From contig NZ_AOIL01000020.1 in the NCBI RefSeq assembly GCF_000337595.1, positions 1-54,230 on the forward strand: 54,230 nt of DNA, read 5' to 3'. Positions 10,026 to 17,416 of this stretch are shown here, one piece after another (position 1 is the first letter of the stretch; every line of letters begins with the position of its first letter). The notes under the pieces are model-generated. The model was not told where the DNA came from, ran no database searches, and was given only the letters and a program-made list of their open reading frames with translations. This DNA is from Natrialba taiwanensis DSM 12281. Its GTDB lineage: Archaea; Halobacteriota; Halobacteria; Halobacteriales; Natrialbaceae. The position numbers were made by a program, and so were the translations under genes.

Positions 10026-10111
10026 GTTCAGGGCAAATTCTCTGTTCAGGTCAAGGAATTGAAAAATGTTCAGGGCAAAACCGCAGTACGGAGGCGATAT
10101 TCAGGGTAAAA
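10026..10111 (+). repeat. Iteron-like direct repeats upstream of the primase/polymerase gene
   Basis: Four same-strand copies of about 12 bases occur in the 318-base gap between virD4 and the primase-like gene: GTTCAGGGCAAA at 10026-10037, GTTCAGGTCAA at 10044-10054, GTTCAGGGCAAAA at 10068-10080 and ATTCAGGGTAAAA at 10099-10111. Start-to-start spacing is 18, 24 and 31 bases. Such repeats next to a replication gene suggest iterons of a plasmid origin or binding sites of a regulator. The remainder of the gap shows no gene. Confidence 0.6.
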
Positions 10112-10187
10112 CCCACCCCAAAACCAACTAGTATACAACGGGTTGCATCCGTTGGACAGGGTCACGAACAGTCTACCAGCCTATGGC

Positions 10188-10195
10188 ATATTTAT
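10188..10195 (+). promoter_or_regulatory. TATA box of primase-like gene
   Basis: The A/T run ATATTTAT is centred about 23-24 bases upstream of ATG 10215, the spacing expected for a haloarchaeal TATA box driving a leaderless or nearly leaderless mRNA. This spacing decides the start of the downstream gene. Confidence 0.55.
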
Positions 10196-10214
10196 CAGCA
10201 TACTGGTGAATAGT

Positions 10215-11510
10215 ATGGGACCAAATGAACGCGCAGTAGGGGGCGGATCGGCGATGTCTGAAAGCACGATCTCGATGCTCCCTGAGCAGTTACGTGAGCG
10301 TAACCAGTGGGTGTGCTGGCGAGAAGAATCTCGGGATGGGAAACCAACAAAGATTCCGGTGACACCAGGCAGTGGTGAGTTTGCCTCCTCGACGGATCCG
10401 GACACATGGACATCGGTCGAAATCGCGCTCAAGTACGCCGATTCGGGAGATGCGGATGGCGTCGGGTTCGTGTTTACCGACGACGATCCCATCGTCGGCG
10501 TAGACCTTGATGACTGCCGAGACCCGGAGACTGGGGATGTCGACGACAGAGCGCAAGATATTATCGCACGACTTGACTCCTATACGGAGATTTCTCCCTC
10601 GGGAATTGGCTTCCATGTGCTTATCGAGGGAGAGCTCCCGGATGGACGGAATCGACGTGGAACTATCGAACTGTACGATACTGCTCGGTTTTTCACTGTG
10701 ACCGGCGATCACCTCGAGGAGACACCTGGTCGCGTTGCTCGTCGACAGGATGCACTCGAAGCGATTCACCGGGAGTACGTCCAGGGCACTGATACTGGCG
10801 CAAAATCCGAATCCGAGAATCGTGGCGTGACTAGCGAGCAGGTTTCGACGGACAAGACAGTCGATATCGACGTTGACCTCGAGGATGAGGAGTTACTCGA
10901 AAAAGCGCGAAATGCATCGAACGGATCAAAGTTCGAGCGTCTTTGGAAGGGGAACACGGCAGGGTACGAGAGCCAGTCAGAAGCCGATATGGCGCTGTGC
11001 TGTCTGCTGGCCTTCTGGACCGGAGGCGATCACACTCGAGTAGATCGACTCTTCCGCCAATCAGGCATTCTCCGGGAGAAGTGGGACGACGTCCACTACG
11101 CCGATGGGTCGACGTACGGCGATAAGACCATCGAACGAGCGATTGCGAACACCTCCGAGTTTTACGATCCGGATGCTCGAGACGACTCGAGTGAAGCGAG
11201 TTCCAGAGAGAGCGAGTCGCCAACTACCGGCGACCGTGACGAGCCAGCGAAGAATCATGCGTATCTAGTCGAGAAAAATCGGCTGTTGTCCGACCGCGTC
11301 GATGACCTCGAGGCAACTCTCAAGGAGAAAGACGACCGTATCGACGAACTCGAAGCGACCAACGAATTACTTCGAGAGCAACTTAGAGACTGTCAGGAGA
11401 CACTCGAGCGTCGTGAACAGACTTCGAACCCCGAGATGGATGAGACAAGTGCTGATGAAGACAACTCGATCTGGGGCCGTGTACGGCGGTTTGCCGGTGG
11501 CGACAATTGA
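10215..11510 (+). CDS. Primase/polymerase-like replication protein (PrimPol type) with C-terminal coiled coil
   Basis: 431 residues from ATG 10215, chosen because of the TATA box 23 bases upstream; ATG 10254 is an internal alternative. Residues 15-190 have the bifunctional primase-polymerase layout seen in plasmid and phage NrS-1-like enzymes: NQWVCWR and KPTKIP near the start, GVGFVF and VGVDLDDCRD with a putative metal-binding DxDD, then SPSGIGFHVLIEG and FTVTGDHL. A central helical domain (ALCCLLAFWTGGDHTRVDRLFRQSG, written here in part) resembles the helix-bundle domain of NrS-1-like primases. Residues 350-410 form a heptad coiled coil, perhaps for oligomerisation. With the iteron-like repeats upstream it is a good candidate replication initiator or primase of the element. 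Confidence 0.8.
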   Translation: MGPNERAVGGGSAMSESTISMLPEQLRERNQWVCWREESRDGKPTKIPVTPGSGEFASSTDPDTWTSVEIALKYADSGDADGVGFVFTDDDPIVGVDLDDCRDPETGDVDDRAQDIIARLDSYTEISPSGIGFHVLIEGELPDGRNRRGTIELYDTARFFTVTGDHLEETPGRVARRQDALEAIHREYVQGTDTGAKSESENRGVTSEQVSTDKTVDIDVDLEDEELLEKARNASNGSKFERLWKGNTAGYESQSEADMALCCLLAFWTGGDHTRVDRLFRQSGILREKWDDVHYADGSTYGDKTIERAIANTSEFYDPDARDDSSEASSRESESPTTGDRDEPAKNHAYLVEKNRLLSDRVDDLEATLKEKDDRIDELEATNELLREQLRDCQETLERREQTSNPEMDETSADEDNSIWGRVRRFAGGDN

Positions 11511-11535
11511 GGCTTATTCTAAAGCTCTCCGCCGA

Positions 11536-11562
11536 GTTTATCGTCTCCCCGAAGGGGTGAGG
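11536..11562 (+). promoter_or_regulatory. Hairpin promoter element, copy 1
   Basis: GTTTAT at 11536-11541 is followed by a compact inverted repeat: CTC at 11545-11547 pairs with GAG at 11559-11561, and inside it CCC-GAA-GGG. It starts 25 bases after the primase stop and 9 bases before a small ORF. It belongs to the + strand element family described in the findings. Confidence 0.55.
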
Positions 11563-11571
11563 TATTCAACA

Positions 11572-11712
11572 ATGACTGCGACTAATCAAAGGGACGAACA
11601 ACGCATTGCGTGGTTGTACGGATCGATTGAGAATTATAGACATAATCCGATTCCAGCACCCTCGACGGTACTGTTTTATGTGTGTGCTACGAACGTACAA
11701 GCGTATGTCTGA
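11572..11712 (+). CDS. Possible 46-residue ORF behind promoter element 1
   Basis: An ATG nine bases after the hairpin element opens a 46-residue frame (MTATNQRDEQRIAWLYGS...). It has no recognisable motif and overlaps the start of the antitoxin gene by 8 bases. The N-terminal 25 residues are plausible coding sequence, but the C-terminal part overlaps the presumed antitoxin promoter. It may be the stub of a longer gene replaced by the toxin-antitoxin cassette. Confidence 0.3.
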   Translation: MTATNQRDEQRIAWLYGSIENYRHNPIPAPSTVLFYVCATNVQAYV

Positions 11713-11980
11713 AGCTGAAACCAACAATGGTGATCCGGAGATTGAACGAATCAACCTTCGGATTTCCCAGTCATTCCGTGAAGTCGTCGATGAGACATGG
11801 CGCGAGCGAGGATTCAACAGTCGAAGTGAGTTTATCCGCTATGCACTGCGAGAGTCAGTAAACCATCCAGAGGGTGCTGGATTCTGGAAGGACCTTGCAA
11901 TCAGCGAGGCTCAGTTTGATGACGGTGAAAGCCGCTCGAGCGAGGAGATTAAAGCAGCATATGGGACCGACGACGAGTGA
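11705..11980 (+). CDS. Ribbon-helix-helix antitoxin
   Basis: 91 residues from ATG 11705. Residues 15-50 (IERINLRISQSFREVVDETW..GFNSRSEFIRYAL, in part) give the CopG/Arc-type ribbon-helix-helix: a short beta strand followed by two helices, with the hallmark SRSEFIRYAL second helix. The acidic C-terminus should wrap the toxin. TTTTATG at 11672-11678 lies about 28 bases upstream, so the mRNA is probably leaderless. The A/T-poor stretch ACGAACGTACAAGCGTA just before the ATG contains an imperfect palindrome that could be the autoregulatory operator. The gene overlaps the toxin gene by 20 bases, the usual antitoxin-first order. Confidence 0.85.
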   Translation: MSEAETNNGDPEIERINLRISQSFREVVDETWRERGFNSRSEFIRYALRESVNHPEGAGFWKDLAISEAQFDDGESRSSEEIKAAYGTDDE

Positions 11981-12254
11981 AGACGAGTGGGATTGGGTAT
12001 TTTCGTCTCGAGCGGAAGACCAACTTGCGCAGTTACCTGCTGAAACACAGGATCGAATCATCGCGAAGCTTGATGATGTTATTTCCTCGGAGTGGCGCGA
12101 GCCAACTGACTTCCTTGAGCCATTGACTAATTCACCGTACAAGAAGTTACGAGTGGGGCCCTATCGACTGGGATGTCGCCTCCGATCAAAAGAACACATC
12201 TTGCGCGTAGAGAGTGTTCGAAAGCGAGATGGGGCTTATTCAGCAGACGATTGA
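11961..12254 (+). CDS. RelE/ParE-family toxin
   Basis: 97 residues from ATG 11961, overlapping the antitoxin stop. The sequence follows the RelE/ParE fold: an initial strand (WDWVFSSRAEDQLAQL), a helical pair, then the basic strand block PYKKLRVGPYRLGCRLRSKEHILRVESVRKRDG. The RVGPYR and R..VLxV.xVxxRxxxY pattern is typical of ribosome-dependent mRNA interferases (RelE), although ParE-type gyrase poisons have the same fold. The last residues (RDGAYSADD) end shortly after the final strand, normal for the family. It is presumably neutralised by the adjacent ribbon-helix-helix protein and stabilises the element. Confidence 0.85.
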   Translation: MGPTTSEDEWDWVFSSRAEDQLAQLPAETQDRIIAKLDDVISSEWREPTDFLEPLTNSPYKKLRVGPYRLGCRLRSKEHILRVESVRKRDGAYSADD

Positions 12255-12548
12255 AGAATGATTGGCCCTCATAGCAGTCGTCTATCTTGGTCTCAAAACT
12301 CTCGAACGATCTGTGGATTCACAGTAGTTCACACTTAGTGTGGTGGGCATAGGCTACTCACATCTGTAGTATACGACTGTTCCACGACCAAATGGATCTG
12401 AAGAATAGAATTTCAGAAGGAACGAATCTTGTCGAACTGGTCACAAATGCACCCAGATAGTAACAGAGACCAGATCGTCATACAGTATACACATACAATT
12501 CAGATATGGAAATAAGTCAAATACAGGTTCGTTGATGACTCACATACA

Positions 12549-12824
12549 ATGAACGACCTCACTGGCTTCCAGCGAGATTTGCTGTATGTGATTGTCGGTG
12601 CCGACCAACCATCCGGTCAAGACGTGAAGGAAGAAATCGAGGGGTATTACAGCGCTGAGATCAATCACGGTCGGCTCTACCCGAACCTCGATACACTCGT
12701 CAATAAGGAGTTAGTCGAGAAAGGGCAACTCGATCGCCGCACGAATTACTACGCTATCACCGATGCCGGATCAGATGAGATTGAGGACCGACGAGAATGG
12801 GAGAGTCAGTATATAGACACGTAA
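12549..12824 (+). CDS. PadR-like winged-helix regulator, copy 1
   Basis: 91 residues, a single small winged-helix domain: LTGFQRDLLYVI (helix 1), SGQDVKEEIEGYY (helix 2), INHGRLYPNLDTLV (recognition helix with the PadR hallmark GxLYPxLxxL) and a wing NYYAITDAG. There is no effector domain. It is close to the minus-strand gene at 17043-17321, differing mostly in helix 2 and the wing. The 294 bases between the RelE-like toxin and this gene hold no other gene; they include a small hairpin CACAC-TTA-GTGTG. A/T-rich sequence 25-35 bases upstream may hold its TATA box. Confidence 0.85.
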   Translation: MNDLTGFQRDLLYVIVGADQPSGQDVKEEIEGYYSAEINHGRLYPNLDTLVNKELVEKGQLDRRTNYYAITDAGSDEIEDRREWESQYIDT

Positions 12825-12997
12825 CTATCCCTGATTCGGATTCAGAAGATCTGTTGAAATATTCTTCTTTATATGTATGTTCGCGTGAATCTACTGTACA
12901 CTACATGTGCCTACTGAGCGCTACTCATCATACCAGTTGCAAAGAATGTTTTCTTCGCCATACAGGAATTAGGGTGCGAGTCTTGCAGTTTTTTCAG

Positions 12998-13432
12998 TCA
13001 CCATGTTCGGGTTGGGAGGAGATCGATAGCTTTCACGATTCGGTTTTCTCCGCCAGAAGGGACAATGACGCGCATCTTTTCGTTATAGTCCGCCAGCAGT
13101 TCTCGGCAGCTCCCACACGGTGGAATGACTCGTGCTTCGTTTTCATCGTGAGACGGCATCGGGTATGCGACGGCGACAGTAGTGGTGATGTCATCGTGAC
13201 TGTACCCGTCGGCGATTGCGGAGCCGACAGCGACTGGTTCCCCGCACATCGAAGCTCGGCCGACACTCGCCGGTAAACTCACACCTTCGTACACCGAGCC
13301 GTCCGCCATCTGAACTCCAGCCGTGACAATGTGTGCCCCGTCGAAGAACTCCGGATCGAACGTCCGCTCGTTCGTCCTCATGACTTGCTCGATGAGGGCT
13401 TCATCTTCTGACGATAGCGGAGTAGTTTCCAT
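12998..13432 (-). CDS. Cytidine deaminase-like zinc hydrolase
   Basis: 144 residues from the ATG at 13432 (METTPLSSEDEALIEQ); the frame extends upstream but a TATA-like TTATTATACG lies 19-28 bases before this codon, consistent with a leaderless start. Zinc-ligand motifs are CGEPVA near residue 75 and PCGSCRELL near 108-116, giving the C-x-E...P-C-x-x-C active site of the cytidine deaminase/blasticidin-S deaminase family, with Glu as proton shuttle. It should deaminate cytidine or a related base or nucleoside for pyrimidine salvage; a drug-type substrate is possible. The neighbouring genes are unrelated, so it probably moved in as a single-gene cargo. Confidence 0.85.
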   Translation of the reverse strand: METTPLSSEDEALIEQVMRTNERTFDPEFFDGAHIVTAGVQMADGSVYEGVSLPASVGRASMCGEPVAVGSAIADGYSHDDITTTVAVAYPMPSHDENEARVIPPCGSCRELLADYNEKMRVIVPSGGENRIVKAIDLLPTRTW

Positions 13433-13450
13433 ACCGGTTGAACCCACAAC

Positions 13451-13460
13451 CGTATAATAA
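13451..13460 (-). promoter_or_regulatory. TATA box of cytidine deaminase gene
   Basis: On the minus strand TTATTATACG is centred about 24 bases upstream of the ATG at 13432, fixing the likely leaderless start. Confidence 0.55.
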
Positions 13461-13483
13461 GTGTTTTGAACTGACACACCCAT

Positions 13484-14145
13484 ACACCGGCGAATGCCGG
13501 TTGATTTGTGTCCAATAAAACCGCGAATTCAATTAGATCACTGGGAACGAATGCCTCTTCTTTGCTAAACTCATACTCCAAATCTCGCGGCGGATTTCTG
13601 TCAGTTATTGGATTCTTGTTGGTGATTCCGATAACTCCTTGTTCTGTACTTGCCACGAGTTTCGTGAGTCCTTTCAGAATGAAGAAATAGAGCGACGATC
13701 TACCGATACCGTCGCGACTGTAATATCGTGTTTTTCATCCCCGAAATGGATGCGGGGCGGTCGAACCGTTTCGAGATAGCGTATGACTTCTGAGTGACAC
13801 CACCCACGAGACCGTGGTATTGATCGAGTATTAGCCAACCGACATCCTTCCAAGCCACCCTGGCTGCCCTCGAGTTACACGTTCCAACCGATCAGAGTCG
13901 AGCGTCACTCATTTTATTCGTCGAGTGTGTCCTCATCGGACTCATATACGCGACGTCGGGACTGAGTATCGGCTCTCGAACGTCTGGGGTATCAAACAGA
14001 GACAGTACGTCGCAGCTGGTACCGTTAGTGAGACGTTCATCAAACGCTACTACGACGAACGACTCAATGGCATGAAGACGATCGCTTGAGCCTAGTGAGA
14101 AGAACCAGCGGTAGTCTGAAGTACATAGACTTCGAACAAACAGGT
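13484..14145. other. Region of decayed coding fragments
   Basis: No intact gene is visible in these 660 bases. On the + strand, 13940-14089 reads as a protein-like C-terminal piece (HIRDVGTEYRLSNVWGIKQ... to KTIA, stop 14087-14089) without a start codon. On the minus strand, between about 13850 and 13500, two successive frames give protein-like runs (RYLETVRPPRIHFGDEKHD and GLTKLVASTEQGVIGITN) separated by a frameshift. These look like remnants of genes lost by deletion or frameshift; I cannot name the families. A degenerate copy of the hairpin promoter motif may lie at 13729-13757. Confidence 0.35.
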
Positions 14146-14847
14146 ATGACCGATATGGATCGCATTCGTGCTGACGGTGGGATTGACGCGTTGGATCCAC
14201 CACCGACAGACATCATGGACGAAGAGACGCTCGATCCGGCGGCGCTTGCCCAGAACGCGCCCAGACTCGAGACGGTCGTTCAACTTCTCAATCAGCCAGC
14301 GCTGGCTCGTGTCTACGTTTACGTCTGCTATTGGGGTCCCGTTTCGCCGCCAGAGATCATGGATGAACTCGAGCTGTCGAAATCGACGACCTACGAGTAC
14401 GTCGACCAACTGGTCGACCTAGGTCTCATCGATCGAGATGACTCGACACGTCCCCAGCAGCTGACGGCCGATCCGATCATCATCGTCGAGCAGTACGTTC
14501 CCATCGTCATCACGCCGACGGTCCTGCACGCACTTGCACTCCAGGAAGTTGACGAGGATGTCGAGTATTTCATGGACCGCTACGGTGCTGGCAAACTCGT
14601 CGCTGCGCTGCGAGGTGCAGGGCTGCACTTTGCTGGGAAGACGACCCAGCGGATGGTCGCGACCGATATCGACGTTCGCGACACCGAAGCGATGATGATC
14701 ATCTACGCGCTCAAACCAGCGCTGACTGTTGGCCGAACGCACGATCCGTTCTTCGAGCATCTGTTTCCGGATGTCCATGATCAGATGGATCTTCCTTCCC
14801 TTGATGAGGTAGACGGTGCTCCGACAGAGTCGGATTCTCCCGAATGA
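14146..14847 (+). CDS. Winged-helix regulator/antitoxin-like protein, partner of a broken PIN gene
   Basis: 233 residues from ATG 14146. A winged-helix domain covers roughly residues 35-110 (LARVYVYVCYWGPVSPPEIMDELELSKSTTYEYVDQL, in part), followed by a C-terminal domain (VDEDVEYFMDRYGAGKLVAAL) shared with the paralogue at 20088-20687. In that second copy the gene is coupled to a PIN-like gene; here a PIN start follows 9 bases later but is truncated after 32 codons. The pair is therefore a decayed copy of the same module. The protein may repress its own operon or act as the antitoxin of the PIN protein; both are inferred from arrangement. Confidence 0.8.
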   Translation: MTDMDRIRADGGIDALDPPPTDIMDEETLDPAALAQNAPRLETVVQLLNQPALARVYVYVCYWGPVSPPEIMDELELSKSTTYEYVDQLVDLGLIDRDDSTRPQQLTADPIIIVEQYVPIVITPTVLHALALQEVDEDVEYFMDRYGAGKLVAALRGAGLHFAGKTTQRMVATDIDVRDTEAMMIIYALKPALTVGRTHDPFFEHLFPDVHDQMDLPSLDEVDGAPTESDSPE

Positions 14848-14856
14848 GGTCGTTGA

Positions 14857-14955
14857 ATGAGCCGAGGAAATCTACTCTCTTCTGATCAGGATGTCTTTGT
14901 CGATGCAAACATCTTCTTTGCCATCGGACATCTCTCAAATTCGAGACACCTGTAA
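14857..14955 (+). pseudogene. Truncated PIN-domain gene
   Basis: The 32-residue reading frame (MSRGNLLSSDQDVFVDANIFFAIGHLSNSRHL is the whole product; key part FVDANIFFAIG) carries the first PIN motif with its metal-binding Asp, and aligns with the start of the intact PIN-like protein at 20684-21193 (HIADTGLFVAMGQPSNSR). It then stops. Thirty bases later a hairpin promoter element and the ArdC-like gene begin, so the rest of the PIN gene seems to have been replaced at this junction. Confidence 0.7.
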
Positions 14956-14985
14956 CGGCGCTACTCGAGCTCCCCCGTCGAGTGT

Positions 14986-15012
14986 GTTTTTCTCCCCCTG
15001 AGGGGTGAGAGG
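14986..15012 (+). promoter_or_regulatory. Hairpin promoter element, copy 2
   Basis: GTTTTTCTCCCCCTGAGGGG followed by TGAGAGG. TCTC (14991-14994) pairs with GAGA (15007-15010), enclosing CCCC-TGA-GGGG. It lies 33 bases upstream of the ArdC-like start and just behind the PIN remnant. Confidence 0.6.
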
Positions 15013-15045
15013 CGTTCCAGAACGGAGCGTCCGTCGTCACAAACG

Positions 15046-15984
15046 ATGACTACGAGCGACTGTTCGCAGGTGTCCTTCAGTAATTCGGACACCAGACGTG
15101 ACGAGATGCACAGCACGATGGAAACCTGGGTCGAAGACCTCGTCGACGAGGTTGACGATGCAGTCTCGAGTGATCAGTTCCAGAGGTGGCTCGATGTACA
15201 GAGTCGCTTTCACGACTATTCACATCGAAATACGCTGCTGATCAATCGCCAGTATCCAAATGCGACCCGCGTCGCCGGCTATCGGACGTGGCAAAACGAG
15301 TGCGACCGGCATGTCAAAGAAGGCGAGAGCGCGATTTGGATCTGGGCACCGATCATCGCAAAGCAGTGCCCCGAGTGTGAGGACTCACCGTCGTACCACG
15401 ATCGAAGCGATTGTGAGTACGACGAAACATCACCTGAAGACTGGTCGAAAGGACTTGTCGGCTTTCGGCCAGCGCCAGTCTTCGATATTTCTCAGACGAA
15501 GGGAGAGTCACTTCCCGAACTCGAAACGGAGGCGACCGGGGAGGCCGACGAACTGGTGCCAGCGCTCCTCCAGGGAGCTTCGATGCTTGAAGTGGAAGCC
15601 AAGGTCGTTTCTCCAACGGAGTGGCCTCACGGTAACGCCAGAGGCGTGTGTCAGTACCGCTCTCCTGCGGAGCGACCACTGATCGAGGTCCGCGATCGTG
15701 AGAACAGTGCCGACCTTGCTGTAACGACCATCCACGAGTACGCCCACGCACTCTTGCACGGTGACGTCGACGACGAGACCGAACGCTCGAAACGCGAACT
15801 CGAGGCCGAAGCCGTGGGGTACATTGTCGGTCGGTATTTCGGGCTGGACACGAGTGGGTCGGCGTTCTACCTTGCTACGTGGCAGGGCGAAGAGCCAGAG
15901 GCCATCCTCGACCGACTCGAGCGGATCAGTTCGACCGCTGCGGAGATTATTGGTGTCGTTGACGAGGAGATCACAGATGAGTAA
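15046..15984 (+). CDS. ArdC-like antirestriction protein with zinc metalloprotease domain
   Basis: 312 residues. Residues 25-150 match the ArdC N-terminal ssDNA-binding type domain (SRFHDYSHRNTLLINRQYP, GYRTWQ, VKEGESAIWIWAP). A zinc-knuckle insertion follows (CPECEDSPSYHDRSDC). Residues 225-275 hold the metalloprotease motif HEYAHALLHG with a downstream Glu (ELEAEAVGYIVG) as third ligand, as in ImmA/IrrE and ArdC C-terminal domains. In bacteria ArdC proteins protect incoming conjugative DNA from restriction; here the same role is inferred from family and plasmid context. It is expressed from hairpin element 2 and overlaps the HalOD1-like gene by 8 bases. Confidence 0.85.
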   Translation: MTTSDCSQVSFSNSDTRRDEMHSTMETWVEDLVDEVDDAVSSDQFQRWLDVQSRFHDYSHRNTLLINRQYPNATRVAGYRTWQNECDRHVKEGESAIWIWAPIIAKQCPECEDSPSYHDRSDCEYDETSPEDWSKGLVGFRPAPVFDISQTKGESLPELETEATGEADELVPALLQGASMLEVEAKVVSPTEWPHGNARGVCQYRSPAERPLIEVRDRENSADLAVTTIHEYAHALLHGDVDDETERSKRELEAEAVGYIVGRYFGLDTSGSAFYLATWQGEEPEAILDRLERISSTAAEIIGVVDEEITDE

Positions 15985-16189
15985 TCGGCACCTCCTCTTC
16001 GAAATCGTCGACGCGCTCGAAACGGAGGGACTCGATCGTGACGAGTACCAACTGCAACGGGTGATCGACGTCGAAGCACTCGAGCAACTCGTGGACTCGG
16101 CGAACGATGACCTCGAGATTAGATTCTCGGTCGGAGAGTTTCGTGTCCTCGTCACGCAGTCCGATGTACGAATCCTCACGAATTCGTAG
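15977..16189 (+). CDS. HalOD1-like output-domain protein
   Basis: 70 residues. The pattern LLFEIVDALETEGLDRDEY, then LQRVIDVEALEQLV and a terminal strand pair (IRFSVGEFRVLVTQSDVRIL) matches the haloarchaeal HalOD1 output domain, normally found at the end of signalling proteins or as small single-domain proteins. It starts within the end of the ArdC-like gene, so the two are cotranscribed. Its partner and output are unknown; a regulatory role is an inference from the domain. Confidence 0.7.
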   Translation: MSNRHLLFEIVDALETEGLDRDEYQLQRVIDVEALEQLVDSANDDLEIRFSVGEFRVLVTQSDVRILTNS

Positions 16190-16234
16190 ACTGGCTCTGA
16201 TTATATCCGTAACATCTGATGGTTTATACACTAC

Positions 16235-16980
16235 GGCACTGTCTAGTGCAGAACTCCTCGACTGGTGTGTTTCCATCGAGAGCATGGTGCAGTCTGTAAT
16301 GGTTGTAATAATGCCCGTACTGTTCAAGCCATCTGCGGACGCTTGTCCGACTGTCTACCCACGAGTTATGGAAGCAGTCGACACACATTTTGAGCATGTG
16401 AGACTACTTTTCAATGAGGTTTCAGTCGGTATAATTGACCCGACCGCTCAGTCCTAAGCGAGCAAGGACAGTCCGATAACCGAATTGATCGACAAGAAAC
16501 TCAGCATCTGAAAGATCGTGTTTCTCACGGAGTCCATGCAGGAATGCAGCCGCAGGATCGGTTCCATGCCGCCCAAACAACGCGACATCAAGAATCACCT
16601 TTGTCTCAATGTCTATTGCAGCGTATAGCCAAGACCACTCGCCATTAATCATGACAGCGGTCTCGTCGACAGCGACCCGCGACGGCGACGCTGTTGGCAG
16701 GTCGCGTCCGCTGTCAGCCAGCCCATGTACCCAGTTCCCGACCGCTCCGTGAGAGCGTTCAACGCCTCGTTCAGCGAGAATCGCTGTTGTCTCTCGAAGT
16801 GAGCAACCAGTCTGATGGAGACGGATAGCGAACGCCCGTCAGAGCGTTCACCGTCCGCTCGTTCTCCCAAGATTCTTCTAGATCCGCTTCGGAGCTCTCG
16901 CTGAGCAGGTCTGCGAGCATCCTAGTCAAATCACCCAGCGGCCTGCTCGGTTCTCAAACTGGCTCAACTAGACAGTGTCC
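16235..16980 (-). mobile_element. Decayed IS6-family insertion sequence (haloarchaeal type)
   Basis: About 746 bases bounded by imperfect terminal inverted repeats: GGCACTGTCTAGTGCAG at the left and, read outward-in, GGACACTGTCTAGTTGAG at the right. Inside, the minus strand encodes an IS6-like DDE transposase in pieces. Length and end sequences fit haloarchaeal IS6 members. I see no matching 8-base target duplication at the ends (left flank TACACTAC, right flank AAATAATG), so the element is old or one flank was rearranged. Confidence 0.75.
16270..16920 (-). pseudogene. IS6-type transposase, broken
   Basis: Read on the minus strand, the N-terminal part is in one frame (LSVSIRLVAHFERQQRFSLNE, ending in ADATCQQRRRRGSLSTRP), the catalytic part in a second (NGEWSWLYAAIDIETKVILDV, FGRHGTDPAAAFLHGL) and the C-terminal part contains in-frame stops (YTD*NLIEK*) before FHNSWVDSRTSVRRWLEQ and YNHYR. 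At least one frameshift near 16650 and two stop codons make it non-functional. Confidence 0.8.
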
Positions 16981-17042
16981 AAATAATGAATTTTCAGTAG
17001 AGATGAGTGTCTCCCAACCAACTATTCACAGAAGCCAATTCG

Positions 17043-17321
17043 TTAGTCGAGATCGATATACTGATTTTCCCACTCACGTCGTGCCTCGATTTCACGAGTT
17101 CCGCGACGCGAGGCTGAGTAGACGTTTGTTCGGCGATCTTTTTGGCCCTTCTCGACGAGGCCTTTGTCGACGAGTGTATCGAGGTTCGGATAGAGACGTC
17201 CGTGGTTAATTTTCGTTTCGTAGTAGGCTTCGAGTTCATCCTTGATTGCGAGTCCGTGTGGGTCATCCTGTCCGGCAATTACGTACAGCAAATCTCGCTG
17301 AAAGCCGGTAAGATCGTACAT
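17043..17321 (-). CDS. PadR-like winged-helix regulator, copy 2
   Basis: 92 residues, one winged-helix domain nearly colinear with the protein at 12549-12824: LTGFQRDLLYVIAG, then GLAIKDELEAYYETK, the PadR signature INHGRLYPNLDTLVDKGLVEKG and a basic wing (SASRRGTREIEARREWENQYID). It is transcribed towards the IS6 remnant. A minus-strand TATA box lies 26 bases upstream. The short palindromic stretch TCTAGAATAGATTGCTAGA between TATA box and start may be an autoregulatory operator. Copy 1 and copy 2 are inverted with respect to one another. Confidence 0.85.
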   Translation of the reverse strand: MYDLTGFQRDLLYVIAGQDDPHGLAIKDELEAYYETKINHGRLYPNLDTLVDKGLVEKGQKDRRTNVYSASRRGTREIEARREWENQYIDLD

Positions 17322-17340
17322 ACCTGATCTAGAATAGATT

Positions 17341-17350
17341 GCTAGATAAG
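17341..17350 (-). promoter_or_regulatory. TATA box of PadR-like gene 2
   Basis: CTTATCTAGC on the minus strand is centred about 26 bases upstream of the ATG at 17321, typical for a leaderless haloarchaeal transcript. Confidence 0.5.
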
Positions 17351-17416
17351 ACTGTCTATTGCAAGATACTCTGTAAATTCACATAAGTACTGAATATGGC
17401 GATTAAAAATCACAGC

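Noticed and set aside
13729-13757. GTTTTTCATCCCCGAAATGG followed by ATGCGGGG, similar to the hairpin promoter elements
   Set aside because: CCCCG and CGGGG do pair, but the ATG behind it (13783) stops after four codons and the minus strand reads as protein-like sequence here, so the match may be chance or a dead copy. Not counted among the eleven.
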